From the NCBI RefSeq assembly GCF_008369065.1, contig NZ_VDFC01000050.1:52329-103474 (forward strand): a DNA stretch of 51,146 nt, given 5' to 3'. Both the position numbers and the translations under genes were made by a program. Below the pieces are notes generated by a model, which worked only from the letters and a program-made list of their open reading frames with translations, made no database searches and was not told where the DNA came from. Shown here one piece after another: positions 7,374 through 14,951 of the stretch. Numbering within the stretch: the first letter of the stretch is position 1; each line of letters begins with the position of its first letter. This stretch comes from Streptomyces apricus (GTDB lineage Bacteria > Actinomycetota > Actinomycetes > Streptomycetales > Streptomycetaceae).

Positions 7374-8810
7374 TCAGTCCTCGGAAGGGTGGACGATCAG
7401 CCACTCCTGGTCGTCGCTGTTGGAGCAGTTGTAGAGCGTCAGGTTCGTGTCGACGCCGCCGGTGCTGAACCCGGCGACGTCCAGGCACTTGTTGTTGCTG
7501 GCGTAGTTGCGGATCCAGTAGGCGCCGCTGTCCTGCTTGTCGATCCACCACAGCTGGTTGTCGGCGGTGGTGCCGTCGCAGGCGAACTCGTAGATCCCGG
7601 TCCTGATCGGCTTGGCACCGTAGTCCGGCAGGTCCATGCAGAGCTGGTCCTTGACGTTGCGGATCTGGAAGAGGGCGGTGCCGCCGGGGCCCAGCTTCGG
7701 GTAGCGCACCTCCAGGTTCCAGAGCTGGTTGTCGTCCTCGGTCTTCTCGGTGCAGGTGGCCTGCTGGACGCGGCCGCCCGATTCGCCCTTGCCGCGCCCC
7801 GGGAGTTCGGCGCACATCTTGGTGGTCGTGTTGCGCAGCAGGATGTTGGTCGCCGGCACCACGCTCTTGGGTTTCGGCTTGGGCTTCGGTTTCGGCTGCG
7901 CGTCCCCCGCCCCTCCGCCGCCGTCGCCGGAGGCCTCCGGGGCGGCGGGCTGGGAGGCCACCGGCTCGACGGACGGAGCCTTCGGGGCCTTCGGCGCCTC
8001 CGGGGTCGGCGACGGAGAGGGTGCCAGCGTGCTGACGCCGGCTTCCTGGAGCTTCTCCTTGGCGGCGCTGGTGACCTTGGGCTGGTAGGCGATCCACAGC
8101 ATCACGAACGTGATCGCCAACGCCACGAACACACCCAGGAAGGTGGCCAGCCAGCGCGGCAGGAACCCCCGCTGGACATACATCCCTTCCACATCCAGCG
8201 GCGCCACTCCGGAGCGCTGCACGGCCAGCGTGTACGGCCGGTCCTCCTTCGAGCCGAACCAGATGATCTGCCTCGGCTTCAGCGTCGTCTTCACGAACGC
8301 CGCTCGCCCCGGCTCGATCTGCACATTGGACGGATGGATGTCGTACGACAACTGATCGCCGTTGTCGCTGGCGCCGATCGAGGCGGTCAGCTTCGTGTTG
8401 CCGAGGTTGTCCACCGCGAGCTTGGGACGCCCGCGGAACCGCCCCTTGACCGTCGGCGGCACCAACTCCGCCCGCACCTCCGTGAACGGAGTGATCGTCA
8501 GATTCCCCTCCGGAACCGTGGTCGCCTCCGGATGCTCGGTCGGCGTGATCCGCACCGCGTACGGATTCGGCCCCGCCGTCGCGTCCGGCGTACGCGGCGG
8601 CGCGAAGGTCAGGTCCACCGAGCCCGTGGTGCCGGGATAGAGCCGCAGCACCTGCGGCTCCACGACCGTCCAGGGCGCCAGATCACCGACCGCCTCGAAG
8701 CGGTACTCGTCCACGACGTCACCGGTGTTGCGCAGACGCAGCCGCACCGTCGTACTGCCACCCGGGTCCACGGTCGCGGAGGCGGGTTCCAGAGAGGTCC
8801 AAAGGCTCAC
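7374..8810 (-). CDS. CIS-associated bitopic membrane protein, paralogue B (ricin-B lectin C-terminus)
   Basis: A 478-aa protein. Residues 1-245 repeat paralogue A with only a few changes (IGGSDN/IGASDN, DVQGTYV/DVEGMYV). The transmembrane helix is again at about 217-241, and a Pro/Glu/Lys-Pro linker follows. The C-terminal part (about 335-478) is a ricin-B type beta-trefoil with three QxW-like signatures: DNQLWNLE, DNQLWWID and DQEWLIV. Ricin-B domains bind carbohydrate, so this domain, predicted outside the membrane, may bind cell-wall or capsular sugar. The GTG start is shared in position with paralogue A. The gene is co-directional with A, 90 bp apart, and lies between the ATPase and the effector. 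Domain calls are firm; the CIS role is inferred from context. Confidence 0.83.
   Translation of the reverse strand: MSLWTSLEPASATVDPGGSTTVRLRLRNTGDVVDEYRFEAVGDLAPWTVVEPQVLRLYPGTTGSVDLTFAPPRTPDATAGPNPYAVRITPTEHPEATTVPEGNLTITPFTEVRAELVPPTVKGRFRGRPKLAVDNLGNTKLTASIGASDNGDQLSYDIHPSNVQIEPGRAAFVKTTLKPRQIIWFGSKEDRPYTLAVQRSGVAPLDVEGMYVQRGFLPRWLATFLGVFVALAITFVMLWIAYQPKVTSAAKEKLQEAGVSTLAPSPSPTPEAPKAPKAPSVEPVASQPAAPEASGDGGGGAGDAQPKPKPKPKPKSVVPATNILLRNTTTKMCAELPGRGKGESGGRVQQATCTEKTEDDNQLWNLEVRYPKLGPGGTALFQIRNVKDQLCMDLPDYGAKPIRTGIYEFACDGTTADNQLWWIDKQDSGAYWIRNYASNNKCLDVAGFSTGGVDTNLTLYNCSNSDDQEWLIVHPSED
8038..8810 (-). repeat. Direct repeat copy 2: duplicated N-domain/TM coding region
   Basis: Second copy of the duplicated segment described at 6511-7283, coding for the N-terminal domain and transmembrane helix of paralogue B. 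Confidence 0.9.
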
Positions 8811-8894
8811 ATACGGACGCTAGCCCCCGGACGGGACTCGTGCAGCGGGCCCGAGTGCACGCCGTGTTGCCCGAACGGCCCGCAGGAGGGGCCG

Positions 8895-10133
8895 TCAGCT
8901 CCTGGGAATCGGCGAGCCGGTCGCCGTCATGACGAAGTGCGCGTAGGAGTCGGCGTTCATCAGCGCGCGGCGGCCCATGGCGTACCAGTTCTCCTGCCGC
9001 TTCGGACGCTGCGTCTCGTTCTGGCCCGTGTAGGTGGACGGATCGCGGACGGCGCGCCTGCCGAGCATCGCGGCGTCCTGCGCGGCGGCGGTGGCGGGAT
9101 CGAGGACCGTCGCCAGGCCCGCCTGCGCGGCGTCCTCCGCCAACTCGTGGTCGTAGGAGCTGTACTGGTAGTCCAGCGTTCCGGCGAACCGGTGCGTGGC
9201 CTCGTGGATGACGTACCAGGCCACCTCGCCCTCCTCCCGGAGGTTGATCGGGCCGGTGCGCCCCGAGTCCATGGAGGGCAGCTCTTCGCTCTTCATGTAG
9301 CCCGGCCTCAGCCGGGCCGCAACGTCCTTGGTGCTCGAATCGACCCAGCCCGCCGCGCCGGACGCGTTCGCCGACCGGGCCGACGGGTCGAGTATCGAGG
9401 CCTCGCCGACCAGGGCGATCTGCGCGCCCTGTGAGTTCAGGCCCGCCTGTACGCGCCGCAGCACCTCGGAGATCCTCGGCAGGAGCTCCCCGATCTGCTG
9501 CGGGGTCGCCGTCTGGAACAGCGGGAACGCGGACCTCAGTGCCTGCAGCAGCGCACCGCCCGGTGCGCCGCCCGCGGCGTTCAGCAGGGCCAGCGCGGTG
9601 GCCATCTTCTGCTGCGCCTCGACCACCGCCTTGCGGGTCCTGGTCTCGCGCTGCGGGTACTTGTGGTCGGGGATGGTCCCGCGCTTGGAGACGGCGACGG
9701 CTCCACTGCTGTGCAGTTGCCGGGTGACGTCGTCGTACTTGTCGCCGTGCTGCAGGGAGGTGGAGTCGATCTGCAGTTCGGCGGTGGTCCTGCTCTGGCC
9801 GTTCTCGTCGAACCACACGCCCGAGTTCTGCCCCATGACGTGCTGCGTCCTGGTGCTGCCGTTGAACGTCCACACCGCGCGCTGGATCGCGTGCCCGCCG
9901 GAAGCGTGCCCCGCGCTCACGCCTCCGGTGCCGGCAGTGTGCGCCGCGCTCACGTCCTCGGTCCCGGACGTGGAGTCGAGTGCACGCTGCACGGCCTGTG
10001 TCACCGCCGCGTTGCCGGCCTCGCTCTGCAGCGCCAGGATCCGGTCCGCGGTGGTGCCCCGGTTCACCGTCGCCGGGCGGCCCCTGACCTGATCACCCCG
10101 GGCCTTCTCGGCCTGGACCTCCTGCGCGCGCAT
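8895..10133 (-). CDS. Putative CIS cargo/effector: M35-type (aspzincin) zinc metallopeptidase toxin
   Basis: A 412-aa protein from the ATG at 10133, which has GGAGGGG six bases upstream; a GTG at 10148 with its own GGAGGA is an alternative adding five residues. The N-terminus carries LQSEAGNAAVTQAVQRAL (about 35-52), the leader-like pattern common in proteins encoded next to injection-system genes, and a second IQRA at about 83-86. The C-terminal domain has all three aspzincin hallmarks in order: HEATH (310-314), GTLDY 3 residues later, and NADSYAHF near the end. Aspzincins are zinc endopeptidases, and the domain occurs among eCIS-associated toxins. No signal peptide or membrane segment is seen, as expected for a protein loaded into a particle. 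It is divergent from the sheath gene. The protease fold is well supported; delivery by this CIS is inferred. Confidence 0.82.
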   Translation of the reverse strand: MRAQEVQAEKARGDQVRGRPATVNRGTTADRILALQSEAGNAAVTQAVQRALDSTSGTEDVSAAHTAGTGGVSAGHASGGHAIQRAVWTFNGSTRTQHVMGQNSGVWFDENGQSRTTAELQIDSTSLQHGDKYDDVTRQLHSSGAVAVSKRGTIPDHKYPQRETRTRKAVVEAQQKMATALALLNAAGGAPGGALLQALRSAFPLFQTATPQQIGELLPRISEVLRRVQAGLNSQGAQIALVGEASILDPSARSANASGAAGWVDSSTKDVAARLRPGYMKSEELPSMDSGRTGPINLREEGEVAWYVIHEATHRFAGTLDYQYSSYDHELAEDAAQAGLATVLDPATAAAQDAAMLGRRAVRDPSTYTGQNETQRPKRQENWYAMGRRALMNADSYAHFVMTATGSPIPRS

Positions 10134-10367
10134 GCCGTTCCCCTCCACGACTGATCCTCCAGCTCTACCGGAAGGAGCCCCGCGCGGGGAGAGCAGTACG
10201 GGCAGCCGTGGGGGCAGGAAGGCCGGTTAGGGGGGCACGCGGAAGCGTCGTGCTGCCCTTGCGGGCAGGCATTTTGCCCCCGATCAGGTACCGCGGGACG
10301 TTTCAACGAGCGCTCGCGCGCGTGAAGCTCGCAGTAGACCTGTCTCGTACCCCGAGGAGAGCAGAGC
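10134..10367. promoter_or_regulatory. Divergent promoter region between effector and sheath genes
   Basis: This 234-bp gap separates the effector gene (minus strand) from the sheath gene (plus strand), so it should contain two promoters. A clear GAGGAGAG ribosome site precedes the sheath ATG. I see no strong -10/-35 pair or operator palindrome. Confidence 0.5.
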
Positions 10368-11963
10368 ATGCCGTCCTACCTGTCGCCCGGCGTATACGTC
10401 GAGGAGGTGGCCAGCGGCTCGCGTCCCATCGAGGGAGTGGGCACGTCGGTGGCGGCCTTCGTCGGGCTCGCCCCGACCGGACCGCTGAACCAGCCGACCC
10501 TGGTGACCAACTGGTCCCAGTACGTCGCGGCCTTCGGTGCCTTCACCGACGGTTTCTACCTCGCGCACTCGGTGTACGGGTTCTTCAACAACGGCGGCAG
10601 CGCCGCGTACGTCGTCCGGGTCGGCGGCAGCCCCGAGGGCGCGTCCGACAACGGCGTGTCCGGCAACGGCGCCGCGTCGGCCCTCGGCGGCTCCGCGGCC
10701 CCGGCCGCGCTCCCGGCGGGCGAGCCCAAGCAGCTCGGCACCTTCAGCGTGACCGCGGTCGCGGGCGGCTCGCTCAGCGTCGAGGTCGCCGACCCCGAGG
10801 GCGAGGGCCCCGCCGAGCGCTTCAAGCTGATCGTCAAGGACGGCGACAAGCCCGTCGAGACCTTCGACGTGACCGCCAAGAAGGGCGGCCGCAACTACGT
10901 CGTCACGCAGGTGAAGGAGCGCTCCAAGCTCATCACCGTGCAGGAGGCGGCGCCCGCCGGGCAGCTGGTCCGCCCGGAGAACCAGACCGTGGCCCTGGCC
11001 GCGCCCAAGACGGGCAACGCGCCCGCCGTGCCGGCCGGTTCGGACGACGCGCACCCCGGCCCCGCCCAGTACCTCGGCGACTCCGCCGACCGCACCGGCT
11101 TCGGCGGCCTGGAGGCCGTGGACGAGATCTCCATGGTCGCCGTCCCCGACCTGATGGCCGCCTACCAGCGCGGCGCGATCGACCTGGAGGCCGTGAAGGC
11201 CGTCCAGCTCGGCCTGATCGCGCACTGCGAGCTGATGGGCGACCGCGTCGCCGTCATCGACCCGCCGCCGGGCCTCAACGCCCGCGAGATCCGCGTCTGG
11301 CGCCAGGAGACCGCCGGCTACGACTCCAAGTACGCGGCCCTGTACTACCCCTGGGTCAAGGTCTTCGACCCGGCGAGCGGCCAGTCCCGGCTGACCCCGC
11401 CGAGCGGCCACGTCGCCGGCATCTGGGCCCGCAACGACTTCGAGCGCGGTGTGCACAAGGCGCCCGCCAACGAGGTCGTGCGCGGCGCGGTGGACCTGGA
11501 GCTGCAGATCACCCGCGGCGAGCAGGACCTGCTCAACCCCATCGGCGTCAACTGCATCCGCGCCTTCCCGGGCCGCGGCATCCGCGTCTGGGGCGCCCGC
11601 ACCATGTCCTCGGACCCGGCCTGGCGCTACCTGAACGTCCGCCGGTACTTCAACTACCTGGAGGAGTCGATCCTGCTCGGCACCCAGTGGGTGGTGTTCG
11701 AGCCGAACGACCACAACCTGTGGGCGCGGATCCGGCGCAACGTCTCGGCGTTCCTCGTCAACGAGTGGCGCAGCGGCGCGCTCTTCGGCCAGCGGCCGGA
11801 GGAGGCGTTCTACGTCAAGTGCGACGAGGAGACCAACACCCCGGAGTCGGTCGACCTCGGCCGCGTGATCTGCGAGATCGGCATCGCGCCGGTCAAGCCC
11901 GCCGAGTTCGTCATCTTCCGGCTGGCGCAGTTCTCCAGCGGCAGCGGCGAGCTGGAGGAGTAG
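10368..11963 (+). CDS. CIS contractile tail sheath protein
   Basis: A 531-aa protein beginning YLSPGVYVEEVASGSRPIEG, the signature opening of phage/eCIS sheath proteins, followed by VGTSVAAFVGLAP and the VRVGG segment. The C-terminal half carries the conserved core: GIWARND, then FPGRGIRVWGARTM and YLNVRRYFNYLEESI. Sheath subunits form the helical outer cylinder whose contraction drives the inner tube through a membrane. The middle region (about 90-220), rich in Gly/Ser and charged residues, is the variable outward-facing insertion of this family. The ATG at 10368 has GAGGAGAG upstream. It is followed at 84 bp by the tube gene, the standard order. Confidence 0.97.
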   Translation: MPSYLSPGVYVEEVASGSRPIEGVGTSVAAFVGLAPTGPLNQPTLVTNWSQYVAAFGAFTDGFYLAHSVYGFFNNGGSAAYVVRVGGSPEGASDNGVSGNGAASALGGSAAPAALPAGEPKQLGTFSVTAVAGGSLSVEVADPEGEGPAERFKLIVKDGDKPVETFDVTAKKGGRNYVVTQVKERSKLITVQEAAPAGQLVRPENQTVALAAPKTGNAPAVPAGSDDAHPGPAQYLGDSADRTGFGGLEAVDEISMVAVPDLMAAYQRGAIDLEAVKAVQLGLIAHCELMGDRVAVIDPPPGLNAREIRVWRQETAGYDSKYAALYYPWVKVFDPASGQSRLTPPSGHVAGIWARNDFERGVHKAPANEVVRGAVDLELQITRGEQDLLNPIGVNCIRAFPGRGIRVWGARTMSSDPAWRYLNVRRYFNYLEESILLGTQWVVFEPNDHNLWARIRRNVSAFLVNEWRSGALFGQRPEEAFYVKCDEETNTPESVDLGRVICEIGIAPVKPAEFVIFRLAQFSSGSGELEE

Positions 11964-12047
11964 GCCCCGGCCCGCTCCCCGCGCACGTCATAGCCAAGAC
12001 CCCCCAGCAAGACCTCCAGCACGGACCCTCAGAAGGACAGAGAACAG

Positions 12048-12491
12048 ATGAGTCTCAGCCCGGGTGACGCCCTTACTTCACATAATTTCGGTCTCCAGAT
12101 CGACGGCGTGATGGTCGAGTACCTCGCCGAGGTCAACGGCCTGAGCATCGAACAGGACGTCATCAAGCACCTGTCGAACTCGGCGCAGGGCCGCCCCGAG
12201 GTCAGCCTGATGCCCGGCGTCCAGAAGGACGGGCAGTGCACCGTGGTGCGCGGCATGACCCAGTCCCCGGCCTTCACGACCTGGATCAACGACTCGATCA
12301 CGGGCCAGATGAGCACGGCCCGCAAGAACGCGTCGATCATCATGATGGATTACCAGAACAACCCGGTGAAGCGGTACAACATGCGCAACGCCTGGTGTTC
12401 CAAGATCGACGCGAGTGCGCTCAAGGCCGGCGAGGCCCAGGCGCTCACCGAGACCGTGACCATCGTCTTCGAAGAACTGGTCATCGAGTAA
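12048..12491 (+). CDS. CIS inner tail tube protein (Hcp/gp19-like)
   Basis: A 147-aa protein matching the phage tail tube family in length and pattern: HNFGLQIDGVMVEYLAEVNG at the N-terminus, a GMTQSPAFTTWINDS segment and YNMRNAWCSKID, ending in the beta-rich TVTIVFEELVIE. Tube subunits stack as hexamers inside the sheath and carry cargo or guide the spike. The ATG at 12048 follows AAGGACAGAGAAC. The stop overlaps the next ATG (TAATG), implying coupling. Confidence 0.95.
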   Translation: MSLSPGDALTSHNFGLQIDGVMVEYLAEVNGLSIEQDVIKHLSNSAQGRPEVSLMPGVQKDGQCTVVRGMTQSPAFTTWINDSITGQMSTARKNASIIMMDYQNNPVKRYNMRNAWCSKIDASALKAGEAQALTETVTIVFEELVIE

Positions 12492-13006
12492 TGCGCCGTA
12501 CGGCTGCCAGGGCGGGCGCGCACCCGGTCGCGCCCGCACCGGCGCCGGAACCGGTGGCGGCGCCGGAGCAGAACCCTGCTCCGGCGCCCGCCGCCGCTCC
12601 GGCCCCGGCCCCCGCTCCCGCGCCGGTCGCACAGCCGCTGCGCACGGAGTTCCCCTTCGAGTTGCCGCGCGGCTACGTGGACGACTCGGGGACGGTGCAC
12701 AAGGACGGTGTGATGCGTCTGGCCACCGCGCGGGACGAGCTGATCCCGCTGCGGGACGTCCGCGTCCAGGAGAACCCCGCCTACCTGTCGGTGGTCCTGC
12801 TGGGCCGGGTCATCACCCGCCTCGGCACGCTGGCGATGGTGCACGACGGGATCGTGGAGAACATGTTCGCCTCCGATCTCGCCTTCCTGCAGGACTTCTA
12901 CCGGCAGGTCAACGCCGAGGGCCACACCCGCGCCGCCGTGGAGTGCCCGCACTGCTCGGAGCCCTTCGAGGTCGAACTCGGCGGGAGCCGCCTGGGGGAA
13001 TCGTGA
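12491..13006 (+). CDS. CIS tail-assembly-chaperone-like protein with CxxC motif
   Basis: A 171-aa protein read from the ATG that overlaps the tube stop. Residues 10-50 are a Pro/Ala linker made of short AP repeats. Residues about 52-145 run FPFELPRGYVDDSGTVHKDG, then an arginine/threonine stretch and a hydrophobic segment LGRVITRLG, resembling the layout of phage tail assembly chaperones (Mu gp41/E type). That resemblance is by eye only. The end carries CPHC, half of a possible zinc site. The gene is conserved in position after the tube in Streptomyces CIS loci as I recall them. The stop overlaps the next GTG by 4 bp. Confidence 0.72.
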   Translation: MRRTAARAGAHPVAPAPAPEPVAAPEQNPAPAPAAAPAPAPAPAPVAQPLRTEFPFELPRGYVDDSGTVHKDGVMRLATARDELIPLRDVRVQENPAYLSVVLLGRVITRLGTLAMVHDGIVENMFASDLAFLQDFYRQVNAEGHTRAAVECPHCSEPFEVELGGSRLGES

Positions 13007-13161
13007 CGTACGCGACCGACCGGCTGCACGAGGAGATCGCGTACGTCGCCTATCACTTCCACTGGAGCCTGGAGACGATCCTGGACCTCGAACACCAGGA
13101 CCGCCGCCGCTACACGGAACAGATCGCGTCCCTGGTGACCCGGGGCGGGGCGGAGGGCTGA
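13003..13161 (+). CDS. Small CIS protein, DUF6760-like
   Basis: A 52-aa protein (GTG at 13003, GTGA overlap with the preceding stop, CTGGGGGAAT upstream). The core DRLHEEIAYVAYHFHWS and ILDLEHQDRRRYTEQI match my memory of the DUF6760 family, a short helical protein encoded in actinobacterial CIS loci beside the tube gene. The function is not known to me. It is read from GTG rather than from an upstream ATG because that ATG lies inside the coding part of the previous gene. Confidence 0.75.
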   Translation: MTYATDRLHEEIAYVAYHFHWSLETILDLEHQDRRRYTEQIASLVTRGGAEG

Positions 13162-13164
13162 TCG

Positions 13165-14604
13165 GTGGGGTTCCTGGACCGACTGAGGGGCGGTACGGCG
13201 GCGACGCCGGTGTCTACGTCGACGCCTGAATCGGCGTCGGCATCCGTGCCGGCACCGGCTTCCGAGGTGAACCCGGGTTCCGGAGGCGGTAGTTCCGCTC
13301 CGGTGCCCGTGGTCGGCTGGACGGGGCTGCCGCCGATCCAGCGGGCCGCCGTGGGGCGGCCCGGTGTCGCGGACTCCGGGTTCGGCGGACGGCTGAGCAC
13401 CTGGCAGAACCCGTCCTTCACCGGGACCCTCTCCCACGCCGTCCTGGACGGGGCGCCGGGCGGGCTGATCAGGAACGCGCTCACCACGTCGGCCGGGCCC
13501 GTGCCCGGTCTCGAACCGCCCGCGCGGGTCCTGCCGGTGGCCTCGGCCGAGCCGTCCGAGGCCGCGCCCGACGCCGTGTCGGGTGCCGCGTCCGGCGGCG
13601 CGTCCGGTGACGTCCGGCCGGTGCAGCGGGCGCCCCGGACGGTCACGGCGTCGCGCCCGCGGGGGCCCCGGGTGACCCCCGCACCTCCCAGGCCCCACCG
13701 GCAGAATCCGCTGACCAGGGCGACCGCCACGCCCGCCGCCGTCCAGCGGTCTCTGCCGGTGGCCCGAACCGGGGCGCCGAGGGCGTCGGACGGCGGCGGC
13801 CCGGCGCCGACGTCGCCGGGTCCCGCGCCGTCGAGGCCCGCGGCGCCGCCAGCTTCCGCGCCGTCCGGGCCGGTGTCGTCGGGCCCGGCACCGTTGACGT
13901 CGCCGTCGGCTCCCGCGTCGCCGGGACCTGCGTCCTCGGGTGCCGCGCCGTCGGGTGCTGTGTCGTCCGGGTCTGCTCCGGCGGGTCCGGCACGTTCGAG
14001 GACGGCACCTTCGGGTCCCGCGTCCTCGGGACCTGCATCCTCGGGTGCCGCGCCGTCGGGTCCCGTGTCGTCCGGGTCTGCTGTGACGGGTCCGGCGCCT
14101 TCGGGACCCGCACCTTCGGGGCCTGCGTCCTCGGGACCCGCGCCGTCCGGTTCCGTGTCGTCCGGGTCTGCTGCGACAGGGCCGGCGCCTTCCGGATCCG
14201 TGTCGTCGGGTTCGGCGGCGGCCGGTTCCGCGTCGCCGGCATCCGGGCCCGCGGCGCCGCGTTCCGCCCGGCCCGGAGCGGGTGCGCCCTCCGCCGGGGC
14301 GGTCGACGTCCAGCGGGCCCCGGCGGGCGGTACCGCCGCGGCCGGACCCGTCCGGCCGGTGAGCGGTGGCGGTACGGCGGCCGGTTCGAGCAGCCGTGCT
14401 GCCGGGGCAGGCGGTACGGGGGTCGGTCCCGGCAGCACGGCGTCCCGCACCGGCGGTGCGGGGAACACCGTGCAGCGGGCGGTGCCCGCTTCCGGCGGGA
14501 CGCCCGCTGCACGCCCATGCCCACGCCCTGGGAGTACACCCTCCACATCCCCCACGACCCCCGAGCCGTGGGCATCTGCCGCCGGGCCCTCCGGGACATC
14601 CTGA
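13165..14604 (+). pseudogene. Truncated low-complexity CIS protein (Pro/Ser/Gly/Ala repeats, QR motifs)
   Basis: The frame is 479 codons from GTG at 13165, but only the first 450 or so look native. From 14517 the frame runs antisense in meaning (out of frame) through the start of the next gene and stops at 14602-14604. The N-terminus (MGFLDRLRGG, then GWTGLPPIQRA) is distinctive. Residues 225-360 are almost wholly repeats of the type SGPAPSG and SSGSA. Five short motifs PIQRA, PVQRA, AVQRS, DVQRA and TVQRA occur at about 57, 152, 192, 381 and 435. I recall intact homologues ending in a conserved helical domain, which is absent here. The protein has therefore probably lost its C-terminus together with everything downstream in the CIS locus. 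Confidence 0.7.
14470..14512. repeat. 12-bp perfect inverted repeat at the CIS truncation junction
   Basis: GTGCAGCGGGCG at 14470-14481 is repeated as its exact reverse complement CGCCCGCTGCAC at 14501-14512, with an imperfect inner stem. It ends 4 bases before the ATG of the anti-sigma-like gene, where the CIS reading frame stops making sense. It may be a deletion scar or act as a terminator. Confidence 0.75.
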
Positions 14605-14903
14605 CCAGCCACCACCTCCCCACCCTCGTCGAACCGGCGGAGCTGCTCGCCTCCGAGCTGCTCGGGAACGCCGTCCGGCACACCGAGGGGCCCGCCGCCC
14701 TCAAGCTCAGGCGGTCGGGGCCCACCCTGCGCCTCGGCGCCTGGGACACGGACCCGACCCCGCCCGCGGCCAAGCCGCCGGACGGCGGGTCGGAGGCGGG
14801 CAGGGGCCTGCACCTCGTGCACGCGTACGCCGACGACTGGGGCTGGTTCCGGGTCAACGGCGACGGCGGCAAGTACGTCTGGTGCGAACTCGGCGCCCCC
14901 TGA
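14517..14903 (+). CDS. ATP-binding anti-sigma-factor-like protein (HATPase_c_2)
   Basis: A 128-aa protein of the short GHKL ATPase family related to RsbW/SpoIIAB, which is very abundant in Streptomyces. The N box is ELLASELLGNAVRHT (about 43-57), the G1-type box is LGAWDTDPTPP, and the G2 box is GRGLHLVHAYADDWG. Such proteins bind ATP and may capture a sigma factor or anti-sigma antagonist; the partner cannot be told from sequence. There is no convincing ribosome site before the ATG at 14517 and the upstream sequence belongs to the broken CIS gene, so its native promoter may have been lost. Confidence 0.88.
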   Translation: MPTPWEYTLHIPHDPRAVGICRRALRDILTSHHLPTLVEPAELLASELLGNAVRHTEGPAALKLRRSGPTLRLGAWDTDPTPPAAKPPDGGSEAGRGLHLVHAYADDWGWFRVNGDGGKYVWCELGAP

Positions 14904-14951
14904 AGGGGCATCGCACCGGCACCTCGCGTATTCGGCTGCTCGACGTGGAGG

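Noticed and set aside
4170..9434. A 1754-codon plus-strand open frame
   Set aside because: It is an artefact of high GC: it overlaps the ATPase, both membrane-protein genes and part of the effector gene in a wrong frame, with an Arg/Pro/Ala composition and no domain pattern.
13800..14270. Repeated DNA resembling an array
   Set aside because: The repeats are in-frame codon-level repeats for Ser-Gly-Pro-Ala with no unique spacers of constant length, so this is not a CRISPR array.
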